IMG/VR virus record: IMGVR_UViG_3300038701_002453
Coordinates: 1-38,664 of that record
Reading direction: 5' to 3' (one strand)
Source of the DNA: a virus
Length of the DNA: 38,664 bases
Shown here in pieces: positions 27,852 to 36,988 of this stretch (the first letter of the stretch is position 1; every line of letters begins with the position of its first letter). The translations under genes were made by a program, and so were the position numbers. The notes beneath the pieces were generated by a model. That model made no database searches and was not told the origin of the DNA. It saw only the letters and a list, made by a program, of their open reading frames with translations.

Positions 27852-28126
27852 TTGAACTTGATTGGGCTGAGATATTCGACGCTCTTTCTTATCACTACGG
27901 GTGGACAACAGAATACATATGGTCACGAACAATGAGAGAGATCGATTGGAGAATGAGAGCGATTAACAAGCGATTAGGAAACGAGGTCAAATTTCAGTGG
28001 GCGTTGAGAGGGGTAACGATAGACGAGAAAGGGGTGGCAAAAAAGCCGGTGGTCAATTTAACAGAAGACCAGAAAGCGGCAATGGAAGAGTACATGAAGC
28101 GCAAGGTGGCGCAAGGAAGAGCTTAG
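27842..28126 (+). CDS. Frameshift extension of the tail chaperone (gpGT-like)
   Basis: The -1 frame reads KPIVELDWAEIFDALSYHYG, then WTTEYIWSRTMREIDWRMRA, resembling T-domain extensions with a conserved Y-G-W-T. Fusion after codon 139 would give a 233-aa G-T protein. An ATG at 27932 lies in this frame but has no good ribosome-binding site. The T domain should recruit tail tube protein while the G part binds the tape measure. Confidence 0.78.
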   Translation, partial: KPIVELDWAEIFDALSYHYGWTTEYIWSRTMREIDWRMRAINKRLGNEVKFQWALRGVTIDEKGVAKKPVVNLTEDQKAAMEEYMKRKVAQGRA

Positions 28127-30031
28127 ATGGCAAAGAATGACTTAACTATTAAAATCAACGGAGACGTTAGCGACTATAAAGAGAAAATAGGCACCGTCGA
28201 CAAGATAAGTAAGTCTATGGGGGAGTCATTAAAAGCCGTTGCTCAAGGTGCAGCGATAGCATTTGCCGGACTTACCACCGCCGCTATTTACTCAATAAAC
28301 GAAGCCAAAAAACTAGAGTCTATAACAACCCAGTTTGAAGTATTAACCGGAAGTGCTACAGAAGCCTCTCTGGTGGTTAAAGACTTACAGAAGTTTTCAG
28401 CATCAACACCTTTTCAATTCGAAGGAATAGCTCAAGCAGCTCAACAATTACTGGGATTTCAGTTCGCAGCGGAAGAGTTGCCGAATAAGTTAAGAGAAAT
28501 AGGTGACGTTGCCTCAGCGGTAGGTCAGCCAATTACAGACATAGCCCTGATTTTCGGGCAAGTATCAGCTGCTGGAAAACTAACTGGCGAGCGGCTTTTA
28601 CAGTTTCAAGAAAGGGCAATCCCGATAGGCCCTGCGCTTGCCAAGACAATGGGAGTTGCAGAGGAGTCAATTAAAGACCTTGTAAGTCGCGGAGAGGTTG
28701 ATTTTGCCACATTTGAAAAAGCATTTGCATCTCTATCAAGAGAGGGTGGTTTTGCCTTTGGAGGTATGGCTAAACAGTCAGAAACACTAGAAGGAAGAAT
28801 ATCAACGCTAAAAGATAATATATCCATCTTTGCGGCAAACATGGGGCAGCAAATTGCGCCCGTTATAAAATTGGTAGTCACTCGTTTTACAGAGTTTATT
28901 CAGGAAGTTCAAAAATCAGGGTCAGCACTAGAAGTTTTTAACGCAGCCATATCAGGAACCTTAAAGTTCGCAGCCTACGCAAGACAGGCGTTTATGAACC
29001 TTGGAGGGATAATTGGAACAGTTCTGGCCGGAGCTGTTGAGTCTGCAAGTGCTGCAATGTCTGGAAACTTCTCAATGGCAAAAGACATAATATCAAGCAG
29101 CATGACGGAAATTGGAACAGTCGTTAAGGATAACCATAAGCAGTTAAAGCAAGACTTGGCTGACATAGATGAATCATTCTCTGCTCAAGCACAAGAGAGA
29201 GAAGCTGCAATAAGAGAGCAGCAAATTGCAAACGCAGAGGCTGACAGAGAGAGAAAAAAAGAAGAAAGGCTGCTTGAGCATGAAGAGTTAAGCGAGCAAG
29301 AGGAAGAGCTTAGAGAGAGAGACAAAGAAAACCTCTTAATGTTTGAAGAAGCCAAGCAGAAGATAATTAAAAACTCAATCATGAGCGTTCGAGAAGCCGA
29401 GAGAGCTGTTGCCCTTGAAAGAATGAAGGATGAGACAAAAGAGAGATCTCTTAGGCTTAAAGAAGAAGTAAAGTTTGGCAAAAACCTAGCTAAAGCAAAG
29501 GCGTTTTTCAGATCAGAAGAAGTTGATGGCACTAAGATGATGCTCAACTCTCTCACTACGTTAAGCCAGAGCGGAAACAAAGAACTAGCAGCAATTGGAA
29601 AGGCTGCCGGTGTCGCTAGGGCGATAATGAATACAGCGGAAGGTGTTACCAACGCCCTTGCTACTGTTCCTTACCCATTAAATTTAGCAGCTGCTGCCTC
29701 TGTAGGGGTTGCAGGTGCTGTTCAAATTGCAACTATCAGCAGTACAAAATTCGCAAACGGTGGTGTTTACAAAGGTGGGATACCCGGAGTCGACTCAATC
29801 CCAGCACTCGTAAAACAAAACGAAATTATAGCACCTACTCAAAATTTCGAAGAAGTCATTGGCTCGGTAAGAGCAAAAAGAGAGGCAGAAAACCTTGGAG
29901 GCGGCTCCTTAGGAGCTCCGCAAGTTCAAGTTTTAGTTTCTTACGACTCACCGGAAGCAAGCCAAATTATGACGGTCAAGCAGGTTGAAAATGAACGGCT
30001 TGGAATTTCTCAAACAAGCGAGGCTTCATAA
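28127..30031 (+). CDS. Tape measure protein
   Basis: The 634-aa protein has the tape-measure N-terminal domain (ITTQFEVLTGSATEASLVVK, FSASTPFQFEGIAQAAQQLL, GQVSAAGKLTGERLLQFQER), hydrophobic segments near residues 37-55 and around 290 and 525, and a long charged helix (about 345-435) typical of these proteins. The length suggests a short to medium siphovirus tail of roughly 100 nm by the usual residue-to-length scale. It begins directly after the chaperone frame. Confidence 0.92.
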   Translation: MAKNDLTIKINGDVSDYKEKIGTVDKISKSMGESLKAVAQGAAIAFAGLTTAAIYSINEAKKLESITTQFEVLTGSATEASLVVKDLQKFSASTPFQFEGIAQAAQQLLGFQFAAEELPNKLREIGDVASAVGQPITDIALIFGQVSAAGKLTGERLLQFQERAIPIGPALAKTMGVAEESIKDLVSRGEVDFATFEKAFASLSREGGFAFGGMAKQSETLEGRISTLKDNISIFAANMGQQIAPVIKLVVTRFTEFIQEVQKSGSALEVFNAAISGTLKFAAYARQAFMNLGGIIGTVLAGAVESASAAMSGNFSMAKDIISSSMTEIGTVVKDNHKQLKQDLADIDESFSAQAQEREAAIREQQIANAEADRERKKEERLLEHEELSEQEEELRERDKENLLMFEEAKQKIIKNSIMSVREAERAVALERMKDETKERSLRLKEEVKFGKNLAKAKAFFRSEEVDGTKMMLNSLTTLSQSGNKELAAIGKAAGVARAIMNTAEGVTNALATVPYPLNLAAAASVGVAGAVQIATISSTKFANGGVYKGGIPGVDSIPALVKQNEIIAPTQNFEEVIGSVRAKREAENLGGGSLGAPQVQVLVSYDSPEASQIMTVKQVENERLGISQTSEAS

Positions 30032-30870
30032 TGGCGATAACTGGTGGAATTAAATTCTTTAAGCAATCAAAAAATCTTGACGCTACTGCGGTTAGCTCGG
30101 TATCAGGAAGCGCGACTGTGGACAGGCTGCTGGATTCTCATCGTGAGACTTATTGGAGATCAAGCGGAAGCGACGACACGACTACGGAAGAGATAGAAAT
30201 CACTTTTTCGTCAACGGTGACGATTGATCGATTGTTAATACTTGATTTTAACGGCAAGGGATTCAACGTTATGTACAACGACGGGGGAGTGTATACACAC
30301 TTTGCTAGCGTTACAGACATGGATGGTAGTCAGTCAAATATCACTCGCACAGACTACGCTAAAGACTCTTATTATGCGGAATTCACGCCTGTTTCAACGG
30401 ATAAAATTAGAATTCAAATCACGACGACTCAGACCACTGATGTTGAGAAGTATATTAATCAAGTCATTGCCAGTGAAGAGATAGCGACTCTTGTTGGTTA
30501 TCCTGACGTTAAAAAAATTGAAGTTGATCGAAATAACAGAAGCAAAAAAACGATATCAGGGAAGTATTCTATTCAAAAATCACTAGAGACTTTCTCTGTT
30601 GATCTAAGCTTTAAAAATTACCCTTCTAGTGAGATATATAACGCTGACATCGACGCCATGATGGCCTTACACGACATGGAAAACCCTTTTTTAATATGGG
30701 CTTGTGGTGGGCGTAGTGGATCACCTTATTTTAATTACACGATTAGAGGGTTTAGGTTAAAGGACGTTATTCAAGTCCAAATATCTAAGAAGTACAGCCT
30801 TGCTTACGTGAAGAATATCTACACAAGCTCAATAGACCTCGCCTCAGTGACAATGGAGGAACATATCTAG
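30031..30870 (+). CDS. Tail-tip protein with discoidin-like domain
   Basis: Residues about 20-150 resemble an F5/8 type C (discoidin-like) beta-sandwich: TVDRLLDSHRETYWRSSGSD, TEEIEITFSSTVTIDRLLIL, then DKIRIQITTTQTTD. The C-terminal part (MALHDMENPFLIWACGGRSG) looks like distal-tail proteins of other siphoviruses. It may connect the tube to the fibres and bind carbohydrate. Confidence 0.7.
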   Translation: MAITGGIKFFKQSKNLDATAVSSVSGSATVDRLLDSHRETYWRSSGSDDTTTEEIEITFSSTVTIDRLLILDFNGKGFNVMYNDGGVYTHFASVTDMDGSQSNITRTDYAKDSYYAEFTPVSTDKIRIQITTTQTTDVEKYINQVIASEEIATLVGYPDVKKIEVDRNNRSKKTISGKYSIQKSLETFSVDLSFKNYPSSEIYNADIDAMMALHDMENPFLIWACGGRSGSPYFNYTIRGFRLKDVIQVQISKKYSLAYVKNIYTSSIDLASVTMEEHI

Positions 30871-32114
30871 TGACGACTCAGTATAAGGTTTACATGACTC
30901 CTAGAACTGGCGAAGAAACCTATGGCGACGAGGTTGAAATTTCAGCAGAGATACTAGATAGCGGTCTTAAAAAGATGAAGAAATCAATCGATTCGACTGA
31001 TTTTGAAATCGGTGTTTATACCTATGGCGATGTGTCTTTAAAAGTTATCAATAAGGACGGTTTATATAATCCCCCAACTGATTACAGGTCAATTTTCCCG
31101 TACTCGAGAAACCTCGCAAAAATCCGCATTGCCTACACTGACTCGGATGGTGAATATACAAGATTTAGAGGACTGGTAAACGAGGAAGCGACTAAGCAAG
31201 ACTTCATCAAGGAAGAGGTAGAGTTTAGGGTTTTATCTCTTGACTCGGTTCTAAGAACTACCAAGATTAGCGGTGGATTAATACCTAACGGAACGCTAGC
31301 AAGTGCTGCTATTAAATTAATCCTCAATCAAACGCAAATAACCCGAGTCCTTGACTATGACCCTGTCAATATCAACGTCGATCAGGATTTTATGATAGAT
31401 GACGGCTCATATTTCGATAATAAGGAAGCCAGAAAAGCTCTTAACGAGATACTTTTTATGGCGAATTCTGTGCTTATTCTAAACACAGGCGAGACGGTTT
31501 TCGTAAATTCAAGAAGCGAAGAAGACGGCGATATAGCCAATTTATATGGGCCATTTGATGAAAAGAATCGACAGAATGTTATAGACGTTAAAAACTACAA
31601 CCTAGGACTGCACAGAGCATTTACGAGCGTTAAAATAGGCGACTCTGAGTCAACAGATCAAGCCTACGTTCTTGATTACGGTTATCGACAATTAAGTAAA
31701 TCAGCTTCTTTTATTACAAGTCCAACCACACAACTACAGATTGGAAATAGAATCCTTCAAGAATTTAAAGACCCTCAAATAGAACTAGAGGTCACTGTAC
31801 CTACTTATATAGCCAAGAATTTAGACCTTCTGGATAAAGTATCAATCAACTATCCATTGAGAATTAAAAAAAGTGAAGGGAAATTTCTCCCCGTAGTCGG
31901 TCAAGCAGTGATTGATGATGACATGACACCTCTTCCAGCGACTTATGGTGGTGCTTATATCAAGCCTGAGATGGGTTTTAAGATTATCGAAATCTCAGAA
32001 GACGCGAAAAACTTTGAAACAACTTTAAAACTAAGACAATACGGCTGGCTCACAGACCCAACAAGTTCAATCGTTGGATATGCGGTTGTCGGTGAGTCGC
32101 TAATAGCTTCGTAG
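30870..32114 (+). CDS. Tail-tip/baseplate hub-like protein, 414 aa
   Basis: GTG 30870 overlaps the preceding stop behind GGAGG. The protein has a pattern of tail-hub proteins: beta-rich N-terminus with YGDVSLKVINKDGLYNPPTD, a central domain ending in ARKALNEILFMANSVLILNT, and a C-terminal LDKVSINYPLRIKK. Position between distal-tail-like and fibre genes fits. I cannot name it more closely. Confidence 0.68.
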   Translation: MTTQYKVYMTPRTGEETYGDEVEISAEILDSGLKKMKKSIDSTDFEIGVYTYGDVSLKVINKDGLYNPPTDYRSIFPYSRNLAKIRIAYTDSDGEYTRFRGLVNEEATKQDFIKEEVEFRVLSLDSVLRTTKISGGLIPNGTLASAAIKLILNQTQITRVLDYDPVNINVDQDFMIDDGSYFDNKEARKALNEILFMANSVLILNTGETVFVNSRSEEDGDIANLYGPFDEKNRQNVIDVKNYNLGLHRAFTSVKIGDSESTDQAYVLDYGYRQLSKSASFITSPTTQLQIGNRILQEFKDPQIELEVTVPTYIAKNLDLLDKVSINYPLRIKKSEGKFLPVVGQAVIDDDMTPLPATYGGAYIKPEMGFKIIEISEDAKNFETTLKLRQYGWLTDPTSSIVGYAVVGESLIAS

Positions 32115-32161
32115 ACATGGGGAAGCAGTAAAAATAAAATTTAATATCAGGAGAATGTGAA

Positions 32162-33835
32162 ATGGGAACGGGAACTTTAACTAACAGGTCAAGCGGTCAA
32201 ACGATAACGGCTGATTTCTTTAATGATATACATGGGGCTTTAAACAATGATTTAGTGGGGAGAAATTCATCGGGAATTGCAACGGCTGGACAATCACTTG
32301 GAACTAACGCTATTCCTTGGGGTAACTTATATGCTACGGGGTTAATTCTTGACGGTGATGCGGTTGATGTTTCGCAAATTACAAGCGTGGCAAACAGGGT
32401 TGTGAGTGGGGCAACCAGAACGCTTTCAAGCTATCCTGATTTTTTAAGAGCTGACGGTTCTGCTTTAGAATTTGATGTTCTTGGAGCAACTACTGACTTA
32501 TCTCTTTCGATTAATGGAACAGCGGTAACGGTCAACACTGATATCACTGTCTCAAGCGTTACGGCTGCGCCTAGTTCAAATAATACATGCCTGGTAAATG
32601 ATTTAAACATTGTTAATGGCTATTATTACGGAGAGGATGGCGGGTCTATCACGATAGACAATGTTGGCTCAGAAATATCTTCACGCGTTGGCGAGTTCGC
32701 GGCTTTTGAAAGCACTAACGGAGAGTACCTTTTTGCCTATATAAAAAGCTCAACCGAGCTGACAAACGTCTATAGAGGTTTTTATTTTGATGACAGTGGC
32801 GACCCTGTAGAGAGGGCTGATCTTTCAAACAATGACACGCTTACAATTCTAAGCACTGGGTGGGTTTTTGTTGAAAACAACGGAACCACGGTTGATGTTT
32901 CTTACACGACTCCAGCAATTCAATATTCAGCGCCTAGTTCACCTTCAACTGGTGATTATTGGTTTGATATCCCTAATCAAACTTGGAAAAGATATTCAGG
33001 TTCTGGTTGGGATATTATTAATCGTACCTATATAGGTCAAGTTATTGCCAATACTACTGCGGTAGTTGGAACTCGCTGTCAGGATTTCTCCAAGAACTTC
33101 AAGGGCACAAACAACGTAGAGCTTGAGATTTTCTCTACAGAGATCGTTAGAAGTAAAAACGCATATTCAAGAATAAGTATTTATGGCGCGGATTTAGCTG
33201 TAGATAACACACTTTTAAATTGGAATATCACCACGGATCTTGCGTCAGGTTTAACGGAAGCTTCAAGCACCGTTTACTATTTATATTTAAGTGATGAAGG
33301 GGAGAGGGTGATCGACACTGTTAAACCTCATTATAGATACGATCTTCAAGGGGATTACCATCCTTATGAGTCATGGAGGCTTATAGGGATGGCGTACAAC
33401 GACGGGTCGTCAGACATAACACTTGTCTGGGATGAAAACTCTAAGCTAGACACAGAGTCCGGCGAGTCAGGGGCTTATTCGTCTTCAACTACGTCATATC
33501 AAGCAATTACTAACTTGAGCGTTAGCTTTTTAAGTAGAGGTAAAGGGAAGTTTATCACAGGTGTTCACTCGTCTTCCACCAGTGGAGGCTTTATTGGTGT
33601 TGGGGGCACGGGTTCAAGGGCTGCGTCGGTTAGGTATGTTCATAACTCTAATGTTTATTACGCGACAAGGGTTGTTATAACCGATGGAAGTACGACGTAT
33701 TTCGGGGCAAACGTTCCACCGACTCAAATAGAGTCAAGGCTAGGGCTGAATACCGTAAGGCTTGACCTTCTCGCAGAGTCAGCCGGAACCACTGCTTATG
33801 CTCAATACTTAACACTATACGCAAGGGAGTCTTAA
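32162..33835 (+). CDS. Tail fibre/receptor-binding protein
   Basis: The 557-aa protein begins GTGTLTNRSSGQTITADFFN, an N-terminal attachment pattern common in phage fibres, then DIHGALNNDLVGRNSSGIAT and LGTNAIPWGNLYATGLILDG. The middle includes SAPSSPSTGDYWFDIPNQTW, a repeated fibre motif, and the C-terminus is Ser/Thr/Gly-rich. It probably determines host recognition. CAGGAGAATG precedes the ATG. Confidence 0.82.
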   Translation: MGTGTLTNRSSGQTITADFFNDIHGALNNDLVGRNSSGIATAGQSLGTNAIPWGNLYATGLILDGDAVDVSQITSVANRVVSGATRTLSSYPDFLRADGSALEFDVLGATTDLSLSINGTAVTVNTDITVSSVTAAPSSNNTCLVNDLNIVNGYYYGEDGGSITIDNVGSEISSRVGEFAAFESTNGEYLFAYIKSSTELTNVYRGFYFDDSGDPVERADLSNNDTLTILSTGWVFVENNGTTVDVSYTTPAIQYSAPSSPSTGDYWFDIPNQTWKRYSGSGWDIINRTYIGQVIANTTAVVGTRCQDFSKNFKGTNNVELEIFSTEIVRSKNAYSRISIYGADLAVDNTLLNWNITTDLASGLTEASSTVYYLYLSDEGERVIDTVKPHYRYDLQGDYHPYESWRLIGMAYNDGSSDITLVWDENSKLDTESGESGAYSSSTTSYQAITNLSVSFLSRGKGKFITGVHSSSTSGGFIGVGGTGSRAASVRYVHNSNVYYATRVVITDGSTTYFGANVPPTQIESRLGLNTVRLDLLAESAGTTAYAQYLTLYARES

Positions 33836-34107
33836 TGAGAATGACCAACTCAACCAGAGGACTAATGCACAAAGCAATGGACGGAGTGGTTACCTTAACT
33901 CCAATAATGCACCAGCTTTCAAGATATAAAACATGCGACAATATTCTAAGGTGGTTGATCAGTAACAGGATTACAGGACACAACTTAGCCGACTTTGTGA
34001 AGGTTCAGCACGAGAATTCGATAATGAGCATGGTTAAATTTATCGTCAAGAATCAGACCAAATCCAAGGAAGAAAAAGCGATAGTTTTAGGAAAAGACTG
34101 GGTTTAA
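33835..34107 (+). CDS. Hypothetical protein, 90 aa, after the fibre gene
   Basis: ATG 33835 overlaps the fibre stop behind AAGGGAG. The product is basic, with helices (RGLMHKAMDGVVTLTPIMHQ, then YKTCDNILRWLISNRITGHN). It could be a fibre chaperone or part of the lysis region; nothing decides. Confidence 0.68.
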   Translation: MRMTNSTRGLMHKAMDGVVTLTPIMHQLSRYKTCDNILRWLISNRITGHNLADFVKVQHENSIMSMVKFIVKNQTKSKEEKAIVLGKDWV

Positions 34108-34150
34108 TTTTTTGCATTACGTGCGACTTGTTGCATGAAACCATTTTAAT

Positions 34151-34549
34151 GTGAGAATAATTAGAAAGATTATCATTCATTGTTCAGATAGTGATTACGT
34201 TCATCACGACAATATAGAGACTATCCGACAATGGCATCTCGAAAGAGGTTTTAGCGATATTGGCTATCACTTCATCATCACTAAAGACGGTAAAATTCAC
34301 AAGGGGCGCGACATTAACACGAGGGGAGCGCATACCAAAGGTCATAATAAAGAATCTATAGGGATATGCTTAACAGGCTCTAGAATATTCTCAGATCTTC
34401 AAAGAGAGTCGCTAAAAACCTTGCTGGAAAGTGACTTGCTCCCAGAACATAAACTCGACAAAAGCCATGTTTTTAATCACTCAGATCTAGATAAAAACAA
34501 GAGCTGCCCAAACTTTAACGTGCATCAGGTCTTGATGTGGGAGCGATAA
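34151..34549 (+). CDS. Endolysin: N-acetylmuramoyl-L-alanine amidase (T7 lysozyme-like)
   Basis: The 132-aa protein is a single amidase domain that cleaves the bond between muramic acid and L-Ala. Zinc ligands are His10 (IIIHCSDS), His110 (VFNHSD) and Cys119 (KSCPNF); catalytic residues are Tyr39 (IGYHFI) and Lys117. Order and spacing match T7 lysozyme closely. It has no cell-wall-binding domain or signal peptide, as usual for Gram-negative phages. GTG 34151 is the only possible start because a TGA lies in frame at 34134; it has no clear ribosome-binding site. Confidence 0.9.
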   Translation: MRIIRKIIIHCSDSDYVHHDNIETIRQWHLERGFSDIGYHFIITKDGKIHKGRDINTRGAHTKGHNKESIGICLTGSRIFSDLQRESLKTLLESDLLPEHKLDKSHVFNHSDLDKNKSCPNFNVHQVLMWER

Positions 34550-34550
34550 C

Positions 34551-34922
34551 ATGTGGTTAGTTAATATTTTCAAGTCAATTTTCAGCTCAAGCCCGATCGT
34601 AGACGCAACTCTAAAAGGCGTTGATAAAGCCTTGTTTACAGAGCAAGAGCGAGCAGAGATGCACAGGGATAATCTTAAAAATTACGAGGCTTACAAGATA
34701 GCTCAAAGAGTTTTAGCGTTTGGTTTTACGGGATTATATATGTTCATTTTTTTAGTATATGTAACCCTTTTAATAATGGATTCAGCTCACGCATATCAAA
34801 TACTAGATGCCGTGGATAAGTTCTATCTGAACTATATACAGCTTTCCATAGTGATCTTCTATTTCGGTGGCGGCGCGGCTAATGGGGTTGTTGAAAAAAT
34901 CAAACAAAGGCTGAGTAAGTAA
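34551..34922 (+). CDS. Holin-like membrane protein, 123 aa
   Basis: Directly after the amidase, this protein has two clear hydrophobic segments (about residues 56-77, FGFTGLYMFIFLVYVTLLIM, and about 96-110, LSIVIFYFGGGA) and a weaker N-terminal one. It resembles holins of the three-span type seen in Gram-negative phages. It would let the endolysin reach the wall. Evidence is position plus membrane pattern. Confidence 0.7.
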   Translation: MWLVNIFKSIFSSSPIVDATLKGVDKALFTEQERAEMHRDNLKNYEAYKIAQRVLAFGFTGLYMFIFLVYVTLLIMDSAHAYQILDAVDKFYLNYIQLSIVIFYFGGGAANGVVEKIKQRLSK

Positions 34923-35206
34923 TGGGAAAGTCTATTTTCGAGGAAAACGTAGGGAAAATCTTGGCAACACTACTGGCCGCCTTTATTATCGGAACAGTTA
35001 GCATGATCTATAGCTCAGACAAGAGTAATTCAATACTAGCTCTCAAGATAGAAATTTTAAACGAGTCGGTTTCAGACTTAAAAAGAGACCTAGAGAAAGC
35101 CACAGGGAATCGCTGGACAAGGTTTGATCAAGCGGGATATGCGAGCGTTATACAGGAAAGATTAGAAAGGATTGAAAGCAGAATAGAAAAACTAGAAGAC
35201 CGATAA
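34922..35206 (+). CDS. Spanin-like membrane coiled-coil protein, 94 aa
   Basis: A single N-terminal hydrophobic segment (about residues 12-30, ILATLLAAFIIGTVSMIY) is followed by a periplasmic coiled coil (ILALKIEILNESVSDLKRDL, then RLERIESRIEKLEDR). That is the plan of an inner-membrane spanin. No overlapping outer-membrane lipoprotein partner is visible here. It overlaps the holin-like stop. Confidence 0.58.
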   Translation: MGKSIFEENVGKILATLLAAFIIGTVSMIYSSDKSNSILALKIEILNESVSDLKRDLEKATGNRWTRFDQAGYASVIQERLERIESRIEKLEDR

Positions 35207-35219
35207 CCAAGGAAGGAAT

Positions 35220-36347
35220 ATGGGTAAAAATGTAAGCTACACACCTGAACAAAAACAGGTGTTAATCGACATGCGCCAAGAGGGTTATACCTTTGGCGAA
35301 ATCTCAAAGCACTTTCTAGAAGAGTTCGACGTAGTTAAAAACGCCCAAAATCTTTGCTCAACTTATAAGTATATTACCAAAGAAGCCCCCGATAGAGAGA
35401 CCGCAAAAAGCTTTATAGAGTCAAGGCGAAAGCAAAAACAAAACACAGAGTTAAGGCGCAAGCAGCGCATCTTGATGGATGAGCAGATCATTTATGATGA
35501 TATCCTGAAAGAGATTAAGAAAGGTTTGTCAGCCCTTGAAATTCCACCTATCCCAGTGGAGTTCATGGACACCTTGAAAAGCGAGGTTGAACAAGCAACA
35601 CTTGTTCTTTCTGACTTTCACATAGGCTTGTTTACCAAGATTCACAACTCCAAGAAAGCCGAAAAAAAACTAGCGAAAATTGTTAATCATTTTATCAAGA
35701 AGTGCAAAAGGTTAAGACCTAAGAAGATAGTACTAGCTTGTATTGGTGACTTTATAGAAAATACAGGGATGCACAAAGGGCAAGAGTACAGCACTGACTT
35801 AATGCTTGGAGAGCAGGTTAGTGAGTGTATCAGGTTGCTGGGTCAGTATGTCTATAAGCCATTAATTAAACTGGGAATTCCAACCCTATCTGTAGTGGTA
35901 GCAGGGAACCATGATCGTGCATCCAAAGATAAGCAGTGCAATGATATAGGAAAAGCTTACCTCACAAGACCTATATTTGAATCAATGATTATGCTTTGCG
36001 AGGGATATGATCATATGAAGTTCCATCTTGAAGATGGTGTTTTTTGTGTCGTTGATGGCTGCCTCTATGAGCATGGAGATTTTGCCAAAGGTCTACTGAG
36101 CATCAAAGGAAGCCTTGCCCACATGGCGAGAAGGCAAGGGCAATGCGGAGTCAAAGTTACTCGGTTCATTCATGGGCACCTTCATACTGAGGCTATTTTT
36201 AATAACGGCGACATCATAAGCAATGGAACGCTCGGAGCTGGAAATCCTTTCGGGGAAGCCATTGGCTTTAATACTCAAAGAAGTTCACAGGCGTATAGGT
36301 TTGAATATTCCAATGGACACGTAGAAGCGGGTTTTTTTACAGCATGA
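35220..36347 (+). CDS. HTH plus metallophosphatase protein
   Basis: The first ~60 residues form a helix-turn-helix (YTPEQKQVLIDMRQEGYTFG, EISKHF), and from about residue 130 a calcineurin-like phosphoesterase follows: LSDFHIG (motif I, Asp-x-His), IGDFIEN (Gly-Asp), VAGNHDR (Gly-Asn-His-Asp), and HGHLHTE (Gly-His-x-His). All metal-binding motifs are intact. Phage proteins of this architecture are common but their substrate is unknown. AAGGAAGG precedes the ATG. Confidence 0.82.
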   Translation: MGKNVSYTPEQKQVLIDMRQEGYTFGEISKHFLEEFDVVKNAQNLCSTYKYITKEAPDRETAKSFIESRRKQKQNTELRRKQRILMDEQIIYDDILKEIKKGLSALEIPPIPVEFMDTLKSEVEQATLVLSDFHIGLFTKIHNSKKAEKKLAKIVNHFIKKCKRLRPKKIVLACIGDFIENTGMHKGQEYSTDLMLGEQVSECIRLLGQYVYKPLIKLGIPTLSVVVAGNHDRASKDKQCNDIGKAYLTRPIFESMIMLCEGYDHMKFHLEDGVFCVVDGCLYEHGDFAKGLLSIKGSLAHMARRQGQCGVKVTRFIHGHLHTEAIFNNGDIISNGTLGAGNPFGEAIGFNTQRSSQAYRFEYSNGHVEAGFFTA

Positions 36348-36649
36348 AAAAGAAATATTGGAGAACTTGCGACGTATACGGATGGAAAGTTAAGGTTTAT
36401 TTTGCCAAAGACTTGCTGGAAAAGTGTGGAGACTACGGACAGCACCACTATAAAGAGAGGATAATTCTCATTGACGAGAGTTTAAAGTCTAAAAGTTATG
36501 ACGATGCCAACCTTTCGTCAGTTCTTTACCATGAGCTTGAACACGCAACCAATCACAGGTTAAGAATAAGGTTCAAAGATGAAGACGCAGAAGAAGATCA
36601 CTGCTGCTTTATGGATGAGATAATCTTTAAATACTTTGATCTAAAATAG
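36344..36649 (+). CDS. Putative HExxH metalloprotease, 101 aa
   Basis: The motif H63-E-L-E-H67 in SVLYHELEHATNH, preceded by a strand (RIILIDESL), matches small zinc-dependent peptidase-like phage proteins; an acidic EDAEEDHCC segment may supply the third ligand. It overlaps the phosphatase stop (ATGA), so the two are co-translated. It could process a phage or host protein, possibly in the ImmA-like manner, but it has no partner evidence. Confidence 0.7.
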   Translation: MKKKYWRTCDVYGWKVKVYFAKDLLEKCGDYGQHHYKERIILIDESLKSKSYDDANLSSVLYHELEHATNHRLRIRFKDEDAEEDHCCFMDEIIFKYFDLK

Positions 36650-36820
36650 CAGCCAAGTATTCTTTGCGACATAAAACCTGTATCGCCGTTTAGTAGTAAC
36701 TTTTAACCAATCGCCACCAAAAACCGCTAGCGATTATCGGTTAAATACAAACAAAATTTAGTGATAAATAACTATTCTAAAGTTAATATGTAAAGATTAA
36801 GAGAGACTAGAGGGGGAGTT

Positions 36821-36970
36821 ATGAAGCTATTAGAGATAGTTGTCAGTCACTTTAAGATAGGGCTTCTTTTGGACAAAGCGGAAAAGTTAGAAGAGGAAGA
36901 GAGAGAGGAAATGCTAAAGAGGATATCTGGGGAGATCGAGAGGCTTGAGAGGGTTATAAAAGGGGAATAA
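36821..36970 (+). CDS. Small coiled-coil protein, 49 aa
   Basis: ATG 36821 follows GGGGGAG at 36811-36817. The peptide starts with a weakly hydrophobic helix (LLEIVVSHFKIGLLL) and continues as a very charged coiled coil (EKLEEEEREEMLKRISGEIE). Its stop lies in the bidirectional terminator. The 170 bp before it (36650-36820) show no convincing gene, only AT-rich sequence and a weak AACCG...CGGTT inverted repeat. Confidence 0.62.
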   Translation: MKLLEIVVSHFKIGLLLDKAEKLEEEEREEMLKRISGEIERLERVIKGE

Positions 36971-36979
36971 CCCCCTTTT
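36958..36979. terminator. Bidirectional terminator between late and immunity operons
   Basis: AAAAGGGG at 36958-36965 pairs with CCCCTTTT at 36972-36979. The A/T arms supply T-runs in both directions, suited to the convergent genes on either side. Confidence 0.75.
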
Positions 36980-36988
36980 AATGGTGTG

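Noticed and set aside
29185-29652. A 155-aa minus-strand reading frame opposite the tape measure gene
   Set aside because: It is Ser/Leu-rich antisense of the charged coiled-coil region, has no upstream signals and lies wholly within a well-supported gene.
36344-36649. A firm ImmA-type anti-repressor call for the HExxH protein
   Set aside because: It is shorter than known ImmA proteins, lies on the opposite strand from the repressor and is coupled to the phosphatase gene. Kept only as a testable idea.
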